52,753 nucleotides of DNA from Deltaproteobacteria bacterium (GTDB lineage: Bacteria > Desulfobacterota > Desulfarculia > Adiutricales > Adiutricaceae). The DNA is taken from positions 1-52,753 of the forward strand of contig JAISFS010000236.1 in assembly GCA_031263485.1 (NCBI GenBank), in the 5' to 3' direction. A program made the position numbers and the translations under genes. Below the pieces are notes generated by a model. That model was not told where the DNA came from and made no database searches. It saw only the letters and a list, made by a program, of their open reading frames with translations. This document shows positions 27,455-37,224 of this stretch, one piece after another. Every line of letters begins with the position of its first letter. The stretch's first letter is position 1.

Positions 27455-27982
27455 TTCCCAAGCGGCAGCTACGGCCGGGGCAGCTTGATGCCGGATCCCT
27501 GAGCAGGGATCCCGGACCGCCGACTGCACGGCGACGGAATGCAAGGTCACCGAAGCCCTGTCCGCGGTATGCGGACCGTCCCATGCCTGTGACCAGGCAC
27601 CGGACGCGGACGCCGAAGCGGACAGGTCACTCCGCCCGACGCGGGCGCAACCGCCGTCAGAACGGCGGGCACGGAACATGCAAAGGCTGAAGCTTGAGGT
27701 GAGGTTCCGGCAGGAACTTCCGTCAGGCGGGCCTGGCAGGCCGTTTCGGAACGCGCGCGCCGCCAACGCCCGGATCATGGGCCGAGGCTTGCCTTGCCGC
27801 CTGAAGCTTAAGGGCCGCGCCCGGACGGCGGTCCACGGCGCAAGGGCCGCCGCCCCGCTCGAACCGCCGCCCTTCGCAAAGCCCCGTCATTCCGCTGACC
27901 CCGCCATTCCCGGGGCTTTCCCTTCCCCGGACCCCGCCTCCCCCCGGCGCCCCCGGGCGGACCGACGCTAAGGAGACAGATC
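27455..27982. other. Gap within the glycosylation region
   Basis: About 530 GC-rich bases. A GGATCCCT-GAGC-AGGGATCC hairpin at 27493-27512 lies about 40 bases after the radical SAM stop. No T-run follows, so it is at most a weak terminator. I see no gene in the rest. Confidence 0.45.
27493..27512 (+). terminator. Hairpin after radical SAM gene, no T-run
   Basis: A perfect 8-bp stem (GGATCCCT / AGGGATCC) with a GAGC loop starts 39 bases past the stop codon at 27454. The lack of a following T-run makes it a doubtful intrinsic terminator; it could stabilise the mRNA 3' end instead. Confidence 0.35.
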
Positions 27983-29530
27983 ATGCTCATCTTATGCCTT
28001 GGGAGCGAGTACTTCCACGAGGCCTTCCAGAGGCTGGGGCACACGGTCATGGCCCCGCCGCACAAGGAGGGCTATCCCGTGGACGCCCTCTTCAACAACC
28101 TCCGCGACCGCCCGGATCTCATCGTCTACACCGACCACCTTGGCATCCACGGCTGGCCGGAGGGCATAGCCGACCTCCACGGCGTCCCCCGGGTCTACTA
28201 CGCGGTGGACACGCCCATAAACCTCTGGTGGCAGAAGCATTTCGCGAAACTTTTCGACTGCGTCTTCGCCGACCAGAAGCCCTGCGCCGAGGAGCTCTCG
28301 CACTCGGGCCTACGGGCCCACTGGCTCCCGGTCGGCGTGGACGCCAAGAGCTACCTGCCCGCCGCCGGCGAGGACCAGGGCAAGATCTACGACTTCGGGT
28401 TCGTAGGCGTCATGGACGAGGCCAGGCGGCCCAAACGGGCCAGACTCATGAACCTCATCTCTCAGCGCTACACGGTCAAGACCGCTGGCGCCCGAGGGGA
28501 CGGCTGGATCGGCCCCGGCGAGTCCGGCCAGCTCTACCGGCAGTCGAAGCTGGCCTTGAACGAGAACCTCTTCCCCGGAGTCACCATGCGCATGCTGGAG
28601 GCCATGGCCTCCGGCGCGGTGCTCTTCACCGAGAAGGCCGGCGGTGACCTGGGGGAGCTCTTCGCCCCCGGCGAGGATTTCGCCTGGTTCGAGCCCCAGG
28701 AGCTCCTGGACGCGGCCGATCTGTGGCTGGGGGACGAGAGGCTGAGGAAGCGCACCGCCAAGCGTGCCTCGGAGAAAGTCCAGGCCTCCCACGACATCGT
28801 GAACCGCGCCGAGAGCTTCCTCAACTCCATCCAGGGAGTGAACCCGGGGGCCGCCCTCTCCGGCAAGGCCGCCGCGGACGCCGAGGGGCGGTTCCTGTTC
28901 CTGACTGCCATGAGGTGGCCCCGGGAGGACGGCCAGAAGCGGATCGTCCGTGCGGAAAAGCTCTTCAAGGACGCCGACTCACGCGGCCAGCTCTCTCCGG
29001 AAGGACTCTTCATGCTCGGGCACATCGAAAGGCTCAAGAAGCGGCCCGAGGAAGCCAAGGGGCACCTCACCCGCGCCTGGGAGGCCGGCGAGATCCGGGG
29101 GGCGCTGGGCATGGGCATCCTGTGCCTGACGCTCCAGGACACCTCCGCCGCGTCCGAATGGCTGGGCCGCTTCACGGGCCGGGGCGACTTCCCGTCCCTG
29201 ACGCTGGGCTCCCTGAGCTTCCCCGCGGTGAAGCTCATCGCGGCAAGGCTTCTCGAGGCCGGCGAGGACGTCTGCCCGGGCTTCTCCCGCGGCCAGCACG
29301 ACCCCGCCGTCTGGACGGCCTTCGAGTACTACCTCTCCGCCTTCCAGGCCGACCCCTCCGATCTGGAGACCGCCCGCGCCCTGTGCGGGATCCTCTTGAA
29401 CCGCGGGGCCGCCGCCGAGGCGCTGGAGTTCGCCCAGAAAGCCATGGAGCACCACCCGTCGGACGAAGTCCTGGGCGCCGTCTTCGCGGAGGCCGGACGC
29501 GCGACTTACCTCACCGTCAACATGAACTGA
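27983..29530 (+). CDS. CgeB-type glycosyltransferase with helical C-terminal repeats
   Basis: 515 residues. The first 275 resemble CgeB/GT4-like transferases common in flagellin and surface glycosylation clusters. They include DLIVYTDHLG, YYAVDTPINLWW, YDFGFVGVMDE and a sugar-nucleotide domain motif LNENLFPGVTMRMLEAMASG followed by LFTEKAGG. The C-terminal 215 residues are helical and TPR-like (GLFMLGHIERLKKRPEEAKGH, LNRGAAAEALEFAQKAME, each partial). The ATG at 27983 has AAGGAG at good spacing. A transferase acting in the cytoplasm on a nucleotide-sugar donor is the likely activity; sugar and acceptor cannot be read from the sequence. It is separated from the Maf gene by 326 bases. Confidence 0.85.
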   Translation: MLILCLGSEYFHEAFQRLGHTVMAPPHKEGYPVDALFNNLRDRPDLIVYTDHLGIHGWPEGIADLHGVPRVYYAVDTPINLWWQKHFAKLFDCVFADQKPCAEELSHSGLRAHWLPVGVDAKSYLPAAGEDQGKIYDFGFVGVMDEARRPKRARLMNLISQRYTVKTAGARGDGWIGPGESGQLYRQSKLALNENLFPGVTMRMLEAMASGAVLFTEKAGGDLGELFAPGEDFAWFEPQELLDAADLWLGDERLRKRTAKRASEKVQASHDIVNRAESFLNSIQGVNPGAALSGKAAADAEGRFLFLTAMRWPREDGQKRIVRAEKLFKDADSRGQLSPEGLFMLGHIERLKKRPEEAKGHLTRAWEAGEIRGALGMGILCLTLQDTSAASEWLGRFTGRGDFPSLTLGSLSFPAVKLIAARLLEAGEDVCPGFSRGQHDPAVWTAFEYYLSAFQADPSDLETARALCGILLNRGAAAEALEFAQKAMEHHPSDEVLGAVFAEAGRATYLTVNMN

Positions 29531-29856
29531 CCCGCCGCAGGCCCCGGGCCGACACCCGGGGCCCCTCCCGGGCCTGCGTCCGGGCCTTCCGCACCGCGCC
29601 GCCCCCGCAAGGCAACCGGCCCGCCCCCGCAAGGCAAGCGGGCCCCTCCAGACCGCACGCGGCAACACCGGGTGACACCGCCGCTAACACCAACCGAACC
29701 CGCTCCGCCGACTCACAGATGCCTTACGCCGCGCACCCGACAGCTTCCGCCCCGGCGACCTTCAGGCGCCGCACGGGGGCTCGGCCCCTCACTTCACCCC
29801 GTCCCCCGGCGAGGCCCGCCCGCACGGCGGACCCAGCACCCACACGGAGCGACCCT
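29531..29856. other. Gap upstream of the Maf-type gene
   Basis: 326 bases, strongly GC-rich. The Maf frame stays open through it and far upstream, overlapping the CgeB gene, but that extension is Arg/Gly/Pro-rich and is not coding in my view. A GC hairpin lies at its start. Confidence 0.5.
29540..29563 (+). terminator. GC hairpin just after the CgeB-type gene
   Basis: A perfect 9-bp stem (GGCCCCGGG / CCCGGGGCC) with a 6-base loop starts 10 bases after the stop. No T-run follows. It could pause transcription or protect the transcript end. Confidence 0.4.
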
Positions 29857-31500
29857 ATGCCTGAGACAGATTCCGCCTTTCCCGCGACCGCCCCCGTCAA
29901 CCACGCCGCGATGCAGTTCCAGGTCGTCCCGGGACCCTTGGGCCCGGGGCTCGTCCTGAGGGGCCATACTGTGCATTCCAACGACGACCCCGCCGCCGAG
30001 GCCGCCTCCTGGGTCAAGGAGGTGGTGGGCCGCTGGCAGGGTGGAGGCGGCACGCCAGAGCTCGCGCTGGTCTTCGGACTGGGGCTGGGCTGGCACCTGA
30101 GGAGGCTCAAGGAGCTCTTCCCGAAGCTCAGGGTGGCGGTTTTCGAGCCGGACAGGGAATTCGTCGCGACCTTCGACAGGTACAACGCTCTCTCGCTCGC
30201 GGACGCGCCCGTGATCTTCACGGATCTGGGCGAGTTCGACCGTTTCGTGTCGCAGGAGGTGGTCTACGGCGAGGGCGCCTTCCCACTCCTCATGGTGACG
30301 CCCGGCTATCACCTGGCCTTCCCATCGGAGGCCCAACGTTTCATGGACCGGGTGGGCGAGGAGATAACCCGCCTCAAGGTGATAGTGAAGACCCGCAAGG
30401 CCACCATGAGCTCCTTCATGGACAACCTGGTGGAGAACGCCTGGCTGGCCCCGAGGCTCCCTGACCTGATGCTCCTGAAAGGCCGTTTCATGCCGCGTCC
30501 GGCATTCGCGGTGGGCGCAGGCCCGAGCCTCGCCCAGAACGGCCACCTGCTGAGGGACGTGGGAGACCGCGGCCTGGTCATCTGCGCGGCCGCGGCGCTG
30601 AAGCCCCTCCTGCGCCTCGGCGTCTCGCCGGACGTGGTGGTGGTCATCGAGTCCTCCGACACGTCCAGGTTCCTGAAGCTCACCGACCAGGAAAGGGCTC
30701 TCATGAAGCCCGACACCGTGCTCGCGGCGGCTCTGGGGAGCCATCCGGCGCACTTCAGGGCGGAGGGTTTCGGGAAGGCGCTTTTTCACCTCTCCGGCGG
30801 CGAGGCCCAGCTGCTGAGCCAGGGCTATTTCCTCCCCCAGGGCGGGAACGCCGGGACCGCCTGCTTCGCCTTCGCCTACGTCTGGGGCCTCAATCCGGTG
30901 GTGCTGGTCGGCCAGGACCAGGCCTACCTGGGCGCCCAGCTTCACGCCGAGGGCACGGTGGACTCGCTGGTCGACCCCGACCGTATGGACAGCATCCGCA
31001 TCCCGGGCATAGGCGGGACCACGGTCGAGTCCAACACGGGCCTCGCCGCCTCCGTCAACTGGTTCGCCGAGGCGGCGGCGCTGATCCGCTCCAAGGGCAA
31101 GGGCCCGCGGCTCATCAACTCCTCCGCGCAAGGCGCCGCCGTCCGGGGCTTCGACGAGATCCCGTTAGAGGCCGTGATGAGGGCTCTCCCGGAGCAGCCC
31201 AAGACGTGGAAGGTCTCGGAGATCATGGGGTCGCTCCCCAAGCCCACGGCGCGCGAGCTCCGCGGGGACCTGAAGCAGATGTCCGCGATCCTCACCCAGA
31301 CCCGCCAGCTCGTCCACCGGAACGTGCAGCGGGCGCTCATCGAGATGATGAACGTCTCCAAGGTCTCGGCCTTCATGGGGGAGCTCCTGGCCCCGGCGCT
31401 GGCGGGAGGGAACCGGCAGGGCATCCTGAAGAGCATCGCCTGGGCGGACGGCGTGATCCTGAAGATGCTCGCCTCCCTGGAGAAGGGCGGGGAGCTCTGA
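29857..31500 (+). CDS. Maf-type motility accessory factor glycosyltransferase
   Basis: 547 residues of the MAF/DUF115 family (PF01973, MptE-like fold). In flagellated bacteria such proteins attach nonulosonic acids such as pseudaminic or legionaminic acid to flagellin. The core reads FAVGAGPSLAQN near 217-228, then ICAAAALKPLLRLGVSPDVV and VVIESSDTS, followed by GGNAGTACFAFAYVWGLNPV and VLVGQDQAYLG, all typical of the family. An N-terminal domain (LVFGLGLGWHLRRLKELFP) precedes it. I chose the ATG at 29857 because GGAG lies upstream and homology-like sequence begins soon after; the frame is open further but without coding character. Its presence implies that the organism glycosylates flagellin or a similar surface protein. 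No nonulosonate synthesis genes are in this window. Confidence 0.9.
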   Translation: MPETDSAFPATAPVNHAAMQFQVVPGPLGPGLVLRGHTVHSNDDPAAEAASWVKEVVGRWQGGGGTPELALVFGLGLGWHLRRLKELFPKLRVAVFEPDREFVATFDRYNALSLADAPVIFTDLGEFDRFVSQEVVYGEGAFPLLMVTPGYHLAFPSEAQRFMDRVGEEITRLKVIVKTRKATMSSFMDNLVENAWLAPRLPDLMLLKGRFMPRPAFAVGAGPSLAQNGHLLRDVGDRGLVICAAAALKPLLRLGVSPDVVVVIESSDTSRFLKLTDQERALMKPDTVLAAALGSHPAHFRAEGFGKALFHLSGGEAQLLSQGYFLPQGGNAGTACFAFAYVWGLNPVVLVGQDQAYLGAQLHAEGTVDSLVDPDRMDSIRIPGIGGTTVESNTGLAASVNWFAEAAALIRSKGKGPRLINSSAQGAAVRGFDEIPLEAVMRALPEQPKTWKVSEIMGSLPKPTARELRGDLKQMSAILTQTRQLVHRNVQRALIEMMNVSKVSAFMGELLAPALAGGNRQGILKSIAWADGVILKMLASLEKGGEL

Positions 31501-32238
31501 ACCGCCGCAAGGGCGGGTGTCGCCGCCGCAGGGAGGGTGTCGCCGCCGCTACGCCCCGCAGTCGATGCGCCCGTCCGAAATCTGAATTTCCGCTGGCCAG
31601 GAGCTTAGGCATCACGGCCCATCCGCCATGCCTTCCAGTCGCACCTGATGGCCTTCGGCGCACGCGATGCCATGTGATTTTCGCACCTTGGCATCACGGA
31701 TAAAAACAGGATTCCCTGAAACGCAAGGGGTTCCCAACTGATTGCATGCTTCGGCACCGTTTTCATGCCATCTAAACCTTGCGGCAACAAGGATGTTCGT
31801 CAGACATCTAGGCCCGACGTCGACCGTATCCGAGAAGGCCGTGACTGCGGGATGCCAGACAGGCTTCAGTTCGCGCAATCGATCCCCGCACATCAACCCC
31901 GACGGTCCTGAATCGAGGCGTCCGATTCAAAAGCCGATGGATCATTTCCGATTGTGACGCTCTCCGAAACATTCAACGGGGAACCTTAGGCCCTGCCTCA
32001 ACTTGATTTCAGCAAGCCTTTCCGGAGCGACATTGTTTTCCAGAATATGAACTGAGACTTCGGCAGAATTCCATTGGGGTACGGGGGCGACTTCGATCTT
32101 GAAAACTGCATCTGCAACCTTAAACAGACGATTTCTGACGGATGGATCCCTCAATGATGCCATGAATATGATGGCCGACAAAGTACAGGCATCTTCTTTA
32201 TACCGTTTCGACGGCGCACCATGAATGCCGTGCAGATG
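31501..32238. other. Gap downstream of the Maf gene
   Basis: About 740 bases. Two 21-bp CGCCGCAGGGAGGGTGTCGC-like units lie at 31502-31550. A short minus-strand frame at 31942-32181 (listed separately) is the only possible gene. GC content falls toward the AAA-like pseudogene. Confidence 0.4.
31942..32181 (-). CDS. Small unassigned open frame
   Basis: 79 codons from a TTG, or fewer from an internal ATG. It reads protein-like sequence (RDPSVRNRLFKVADAVFKIE and HILENNVAPERLAEIKLRQG). No ribosome-binding site or family was recognised. It lies directly downstream of the AAA-like pseudogene on the same strand and may be a fragment of a neighbouring lost gene. Confidence 0.25.
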   Translation of the reverse strand: MSAIIFMASLRDPSVRNRLFKVADAVFKIEVAPVPQWNSAEVSVHILENNVAPERLAEIKLRQGLRFPVECFGERHNRK

Positions 32239-34140
32239 CTAGAAATTTTCACTTCGCGTGATCTCATTGAACATGATCTTTACGCCAGTCCTGCCGACAA
32301 TCGATACTGCAACAGCCCAAGCCCTTTCTGTTTCTTTCGGGAACTCAAGGGCAAAAGCATAGATGAGAATCCTACGGAATGCTTCGGATATCCCACTATT
32401 CAGAAGCATGATGGACTGCCCATTCACGTTAGATTGTTCCATCCTCGCCCTAAACGAGTCATCGCCGTTGCCATTCCTGTTTTTGTCCTGCGCATCAGTC
32501 GCCTCTGATTCGCCAAAGTGACCGGATTTGCCGTCGCCTTCCAGGGTTTCCAACGGCTTGTACGGATTGTCAAGCGTGCCGTTGACGCAAGGATCATCTG
32601 ATTTCGAATATTTGACTTCCATTACCATGACTTGGCATCGTCTAACAATGGAGAAATCCGGTTGTCAGTCTTCAGAATGGTCTCCTGCGACGGCTAGTCC
32701 GCGCATGAACGCCAGGGCGGTATTCAAATGTGATTTATAGAACGATTCAAGTCCATTATGGCAATCATAAGGAATTATCGATAAAATAGAAGAAAGGCGA
32801 TCAGCCGCGCCGTCTGCATTGATGTCACACAAATTGTTACAAAATTTCTTCGAAAGATTAACAAAACCTGTCTGTTCATCATCAGATATATTTGGGAATA
32901 AACTGCCAACAATATGATCCTGGACGTACGATGCCCGAACTTCCATGTTCGGAACGGCAAGACTGTAAGTCTTGGAGACATGACCTCCGCCAGTGACGCC
33001 TTCGGCCTTGTCGACTGTCAGATAGCCCGTTGTCAACAGAAAACCTGCAGGTGACATTTTCTTGGTTTGAGGATAAGTGATTGAGACACGGTAGTCGCGG
33101 TTATTGATGAAATTTTTGAAAAAGCTTTCGCCGTTAATCTGAAATTCCTGAAGAAAACTAGATGATCCGGTATCATACCAATAGCGGCCAAATCTAAAAG
33201 AATCGAAAAAATATAACACCGATATTGGATTAAGCACCTTATTCTTTTCGTCCCAGCTGTAGCCGCTGTACCAGTCCATGAGCAGGTCAACGATTTCTCC
33301 TGATGAATCTTGACACCCGAGAGAATTGTCGGCTTTAAGCGTTTCACATGCTTGCTCAAGCTCATCTTTAAAATTGGTTTTGATTTCCTCTTTAGTAAAT
33401 CCGCAAATTTTTGAATAATCATGATCAAAAGAGATATCCCGAAAACGTTTCATGCTGGAAAATGACGTAAATTTCTCAAATCTCGTGATCCCGGTAATGG
33501 ATATCAAACGTGTCTTTTTGGACATGCTGTTAAGGGAAGCGTAAAATTCCACAAAAAATTTTAGCATTTTATTCAGGGCATTACGGTCATCCAGATTCAT
33601 GACAAGAGGAAAGTCATACTCATCGATCAGGACTGCAACGTAAGGACTATCAGCCTTAACGATATCATCGGCTCCATCCAGCGTGATATCCTGATAGTTC
33701 TTATAAAGTTTGCCGATTAACCCGGCAAGTAATGCCCCGCTTCCTGAACTGTAGAGATCGATTCCTGATAGATTTGCGATTTTCCACAAATCAACAGATA
33801 AGTCATGAGCGAAATTTTTTTCGTCTATTCCGTATCTGCTCATGTCCAAGCGAATCACGTGGGAGCTTTTCCAATCGTAACCTGAATCATCACGCCCTAT
33901 GTCCAATGTCTTGAACTTTGCCTTGTCTCCCTTCAAGATATGCTCTAAAGTGCTGATTAGAAGTGATTTCCCGAATCTTCTCGGCCTGCTCAACAGGACA
34001 GCACAGAACCTGTCGGCTAACAATTTCTGGATTATGCTCGTCTTATCTACGTAGATGTCCCCTGGACGAATTAACTTGGGAAAATTAGTATGTCCGGGAC
34101 GATCAAGCAAATTCAAAATTTCCATATCGTTGTTTACCAC
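32239..34140 (-). pseudogene. AAA-ATPase-like / PD-(D/E)XK gene, copy 2, with in-frame TGA
   Basis: The GTG at 34138-34140 (or ATG at 34123-34125) opens a 491-codon frame with YVDKTSII, Walker A SRPRRFGKS at about 51-59, Walker B VLIDEYDF and WYSGYSWDEKN. It stops at TGA 32665-32667. The same frame continues beyond with QPDFSIVRRCQVMVMEVKYS, the PD-(D/E)XK core, and ends ITRSENF at 32239, as in copy 1. The TGA sits where copies 1 and 3 have Gly before the (R/Q)-(P/A)-D motif, so one GGA-to-TGA change explains it. TGA is a normal stop elsewhere in the window. The product would be an ATPase without nuclease. The AT-rich gene interrupts the GC-rich glycosylation region, as expected for an insertion. 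Confidence 0.88.
32665..32667 (-). other. In-frame TGA at the nuclease core of AAA-like copy 2
   Basis: The plus-strand TCA is TGA on the coding strand. It is flanked by HSED upstream and QPDF downstream in one uninterrupted frame. It aligns with Gly in SGDGRPDF of copy 1 and KGRAD of copy 3. Confidence 0.85.
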
Positions 34141-34305
34141 AGCTTAACCGTCGTCCAGTTGACTCACCGCCGAAATGCGCGGGAATGCAGGAGGCCTTTT
34201 CATTATCTTTTTTCAGGAAGACGCCTCCGGCATCCTGAAATCCTTCGGTCAAAAACCGTCGGCAGGACATCACATCGAGTCAATGTCAGATTTTGTATAT
34301 CGACA

Positions 34306-34333
34306 AATTTATCATGGTATTTTCCGTTGTCAA
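34306..34333 (-). promoter_or_regulatory. Possible sigma-70 promoter of AAA-like copy 2
   Basis: On the minus strand TTGACA (34333-34328) is followed after 16 bp by TAAATT (34311-34306), four of six matches to the -10 consensus. It would give a leader of about 160 bases. Confidence 0.35.
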
Positions 34334-34508
34334 CACCAATCTGCTGTTAGTTTTGCTGCTACGATTGGCAAATATGAAAAATTCTGAAATATTAATATTT
34401 TCACTACACTCAATGTGTTGACGTCATTAACTCATATGAATTATTGATACAAATCCAGAATGAACTTTAAGCAAAATAATTTTTTGAGACACATAACACA
34501 CTGAGATT

Positions 34509-34524
34509 ATCATAACATTATGAT
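34509..34524. promoter_or_regulatory. AT-rich inverted repeat ATCATAA-CA-TTATGAT
   Basis: A perfect 7-bp inverted repeat with a 2-base centre lies in the AT-rich stretch about 370 bases upstream of AAA-like copy 2. The same architecture (7-2-7) occurs between the two AlbA_2 paralogues. It is a possible operator. Confidence 0.3.
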
Positions 34525-35519
34525 TATGAAAATTAAATTTTCTCCCGATAATTCCCGTCAGGGTACTATCAATCCGTTTCGGTACCAGTTCTCGGAACTG
34601 TCAGGGAATGCCTTGAAAAAGGGAAATGTTGACGGGGGCAGGCACCCGGGCGAAAAGGTCAGGCAGGCCTTCCCCCAATGAGCGGATACGGCAGGATGAC
34701 GTTTTCCTGCCCTCCTGCCCAACAAGCTGTTCTGGCACATCAGGGCAACCTCAGGCAGCCAGCAAGAGCAACCCCGGCCTGACGGCAGGCGATCGTCGCC
34801 TGCCTGGCAAGGAACGCCTCGCGGCTTAGGGAAGAAAGGCCGGAGCCCGGCAAGGATTTCCGCGTCCGACGGTCGAGCATGGTTCTGCGTGACGCGAAGT
34901 ACGTCAGACGATCACGGGAGAAAATCCCGGAAACCAGTTCAGGCGAACCTCTGCCTGAGGACGAAGGGCGAGCTTAGGGCGACCGGGCTCTCGCATCCTT
35001 GGGAATCATGACCGACATGCCGCGCGGCAACCCTTAAGTGCCGATCGGCGGGGCTTCATCCCGCAACAAGGGAATCGCAGGCATCTGCCGGTAAACGCCT
35101 CAGTCTCCTGGAGGAAATCCGCAGTCGCCTGGCCGCCTGCCGGGGAACGCTTCGACCTCCTGGCAGAAAGGCCTGAAGCCGTCTTCGGGGCGGCTTCCGA
35201 GCCGATTCCGGAAAATCCCTCGGGAGACCCGTCCGAATCGGTTCCCGGCATCCAAACGCAACGGATGGTATCCGGGATTTCAAGCCGGGCAACCTGACAG
35301 CCGATACGATCGATAAGGGGACGGATCCCTCCCCGAATCAGGCGCGGCGATCTCACTAGCTGTTCCGGAACGGCTCAGGCCCGCCGATCGAACCGCCCCG
35401 ATCCGCTATCGGGGTTGCTCGGCATGCCTCCGGAACTGACCCGCCCGACATGCCGTCTCGGCGCTAACCTGCCCGGAACCCAAGTACCGCCTCCGGTGAC
35501 GGCCCTGCCCAATGCAGCG

Positions 35520-35586
35520 TCCGTGCGGGGCTCCTCCCGTGCGGGGTTCCGCCCCTGCAGGGTGCCGCCCCTGCAGGGTGCCGCCC
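35520..35586. repeat. 16-bp tandem repeats with CCCCTGCAGGG dyads
   Basis: GCCCCTGCAGGGTGCC is repeated exactly at 35551-35566 and 35567-35582. It is preceded by two CCCGTGCGGGG-type units. The dyad resembles that in the 23-bp pair at 11409-11454. Confidence 0.75.
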
Positions 35587-36042
35587 ATCCCAAAGGCTCC
35601 GGCCCAACCTGCCGACCTCGGTCTCGGGGTACCCGGCCCGCTGGCTCCCCTCCTCCCTCGCCGACAGGGAACCGGCATCGCGGGAACCTTCCGGGGATCG
35701 CTCCCCCGTGGATCCGTCCGGAGGCCTTTACGCCCGGAAGACGCTGGCCGACATGATTTGCCCCATTAAATCTTGGCACGGCAGTTGAATAGCCATGTGC
35801 GGTCGATGCCCGGATGCTCGGGCTCCGGCCGCCCCGGACTGTCCGGCGCCTTAAGGATCGACTGCCCTGAAATGGGCCGCAACGCTCGTAGACTGGACTT
35901 CAGGGGGGCGAGAGCCCCATGCTGACATATGCCGACAGCGGCACCGGCGGTACGCGTTCGCCTCGCCGGCGGCCCTCGAGGCCGCATTGGCGCCAAAGGG
36001 CGCCAATGCGGCGCAGGGAAGGGGGCCGGAGGAAACCTCGAG

Positions 36043-37224
36043 ATGAAGAAACCCACCCTTGGCGTGAACATGATAATGAAGGACGAGGCCGAGAACCTCC
36101 CCAAGAGCCTCGCGCCCGTCATGGGGCTCTGCGACGAGGCCGTGGTCGTGGACACCGGGTCCAGGGACGGCTCCAAGGCCCTGGCCCGGTCCTACGGGGC
36201 CAGGGTCTACGACTTCCCCTGGAGGGGGGACTTCTCCGCCGCCAGGAACCAGGCGCTGTACTCGGCCCGCACGGACTACGTGCTCTGGCTGGACGCCGAC
36301 AACCACATCCCGCCTGCGAGCTTCGAGGCGCTCCGCGAGGCGCTCCCCCGCCTGAACGCCGCGCCGGCGATCATCATGTGCCAGGAGCGGGTGATCCCGC
36401 AGGGGGATCTGCTGTGGCAGAAGCGGGTCTTCCCGAAGCGGCCCGGAGTGCTCTTCTCCGGCATCGTCCACGAGCAGCTGGTGCATCCGGAGTGGATGGC
36501 GGTGAGGCTCGCGGACGCGGAGATCACGCACTGGGGCTACGCGGACCCGACCGAGGCCAAGCGCAAGGGGGAACGGAACCTGAAGCTGCTCCTGGACGCC
36601 CCGGGGACCATGGAAGGGGACTTCTACCACCTCTACCAGGCCGGCAGGACTCTCATGAACCTCAGGCGTTTCGCCGAGGCCAAGGGGTTCCTGCAGCGGG
36701 CGGCCCAGAGCCCGACGGCCAACCTGTCGCTGTGGTCCCACGCGGTCATCCTCCTGGCCGACTGCTGGAAAGCCTTGGGCGACATGAACCGTTCCGAGAC
36801 GGCCCTGAGGCACCTGGCCGAGACGCGCCCCGGCTACGGGCCGGGCAGGTACTTTCTGGGGAGATTCCTCTACGGCGCGGGCCGAGGGCGGGAGGCCGCC
36901 CCGGAGCTCGCGGCCGCGCTCGAGCTCGGGCTCTCCGATCCCGGCTGGGGTGCGGCGCCGGAGAAGCTCTCCTTCACCTGCGCGAGCGTGCTGGGCAAGA
37001 TCCTCTCCGAGGGCGGGGACGAGGCCGGCGCGGAGCGGGCGTACCTGAAGGCCCTGGAATTCTCCCCGAAGAACCCCGAGCCCAGGGTCGCGCTGGCCGA
37101 GCTGGCGCTCGTGGCCGGCCGCACCCTCAAGGCCCGCGAGCTTATCGTGAAGGCCCTGGAGCTCGCCCCCTACCACCGCAAGGCCAGGCACCTGGCCCGC
37201 GAGATCTCCGGAGGCCAGGCGTGA
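36043..37224 (+). CDS. Family 2 glycosyltransferase with TPR-like C-terminus
   Basis: 393 residues from the ATG at 36043, which has GGAGG about ten bases upstream. The N-terminal GT-A fold reads LGVNMIMKDEAENLPKSL, VVVDTGSRDGS and VLWLDADNH, where the DAD motif would bind the metal-nucleotide sugar. VHEQLVHPEW follows. From about residue 190 the protein is made of TPR-like helices (for example FYHLYQAGRTLMNLRRFAEA and AYLKALEFSPKNPEPRVALA). This combination is common in flagellar and surface glycosylation islands. It is the first gene of a four-gene unit: the next gene starts within its stop codon (GTGA). Donor sugar and acceptor are unknown. Confidence 0.92.
   Translation: MKKPTLGVNMIMKDEAENLPKSLAPVMGLCDEAVVVDTGSRDGSKALARSYGARVYDFPWRGDFSAARNQALYSARTDYVLWLDADNHIPPASFEALREALPRLNAAPAIIMCQERVIPQGDLLWQKRVFPKRPGVLFSGIVHEQLVHPEWMAVRLADAEITHWGYADPTEAKRKGERNLKLLLDAPGTMEGDFYHLYQAGRTLMNLRRFAEAKGFLQRAAQSPTANLSLWSHAVILLADCWKALGDMNRSETALRHLAETRPGYGPGRYFLGRFLYGAGRGREAAPELAAALELGLSDPGWGAAPEKLSFTCASVLGKILSEGGDEAGAERAYLKALEFSPKNPEPRVALAELALVAGRTLKARELIVKALELAPYHRKARHLAREISGGQA

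Larger units (their letters stand above)
34141..36042. other. Long gap between AAA-like copy 2 and the coupled glycosyltransferase genes
   Basis: About 1.9 kb. The part nearest the AAA-like gene (34.2-34.6 kb) is AT-rich and contains a possible promoter and an inverted repeat. The remainder is GC-rich without a credible gene, and includes short repeats at 35520-35586. The frame of the GT2 gene is open upstream to 35929, but the added residues are non-coding in character. Confidence 0.45.

Noticed and set aside
28723..29856. Upstream extension of the Maf frame, giving a 925-codon frame
   Set aside because: The added part overlaps the CgeB-type gene on the same strand and is Arg/Gly/Pro-rich; coding character and a ribosome-binding site begin at 29857.
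32665..32667. Selenocysteine or Gly recoding of the TGA in AAA-like copy 2
   Set aside because: The position is a non-catalytic Gly in the sister copies, no downstream hairpin was evident, and TGA ends other genes here.
35919..37220. Upstream extension of the GT4 frame through the GT2 gene
   Set aside because: It is a shadow of the GT2 gene in another frame; the GTG at 37221 has its own ribosome-binding site.
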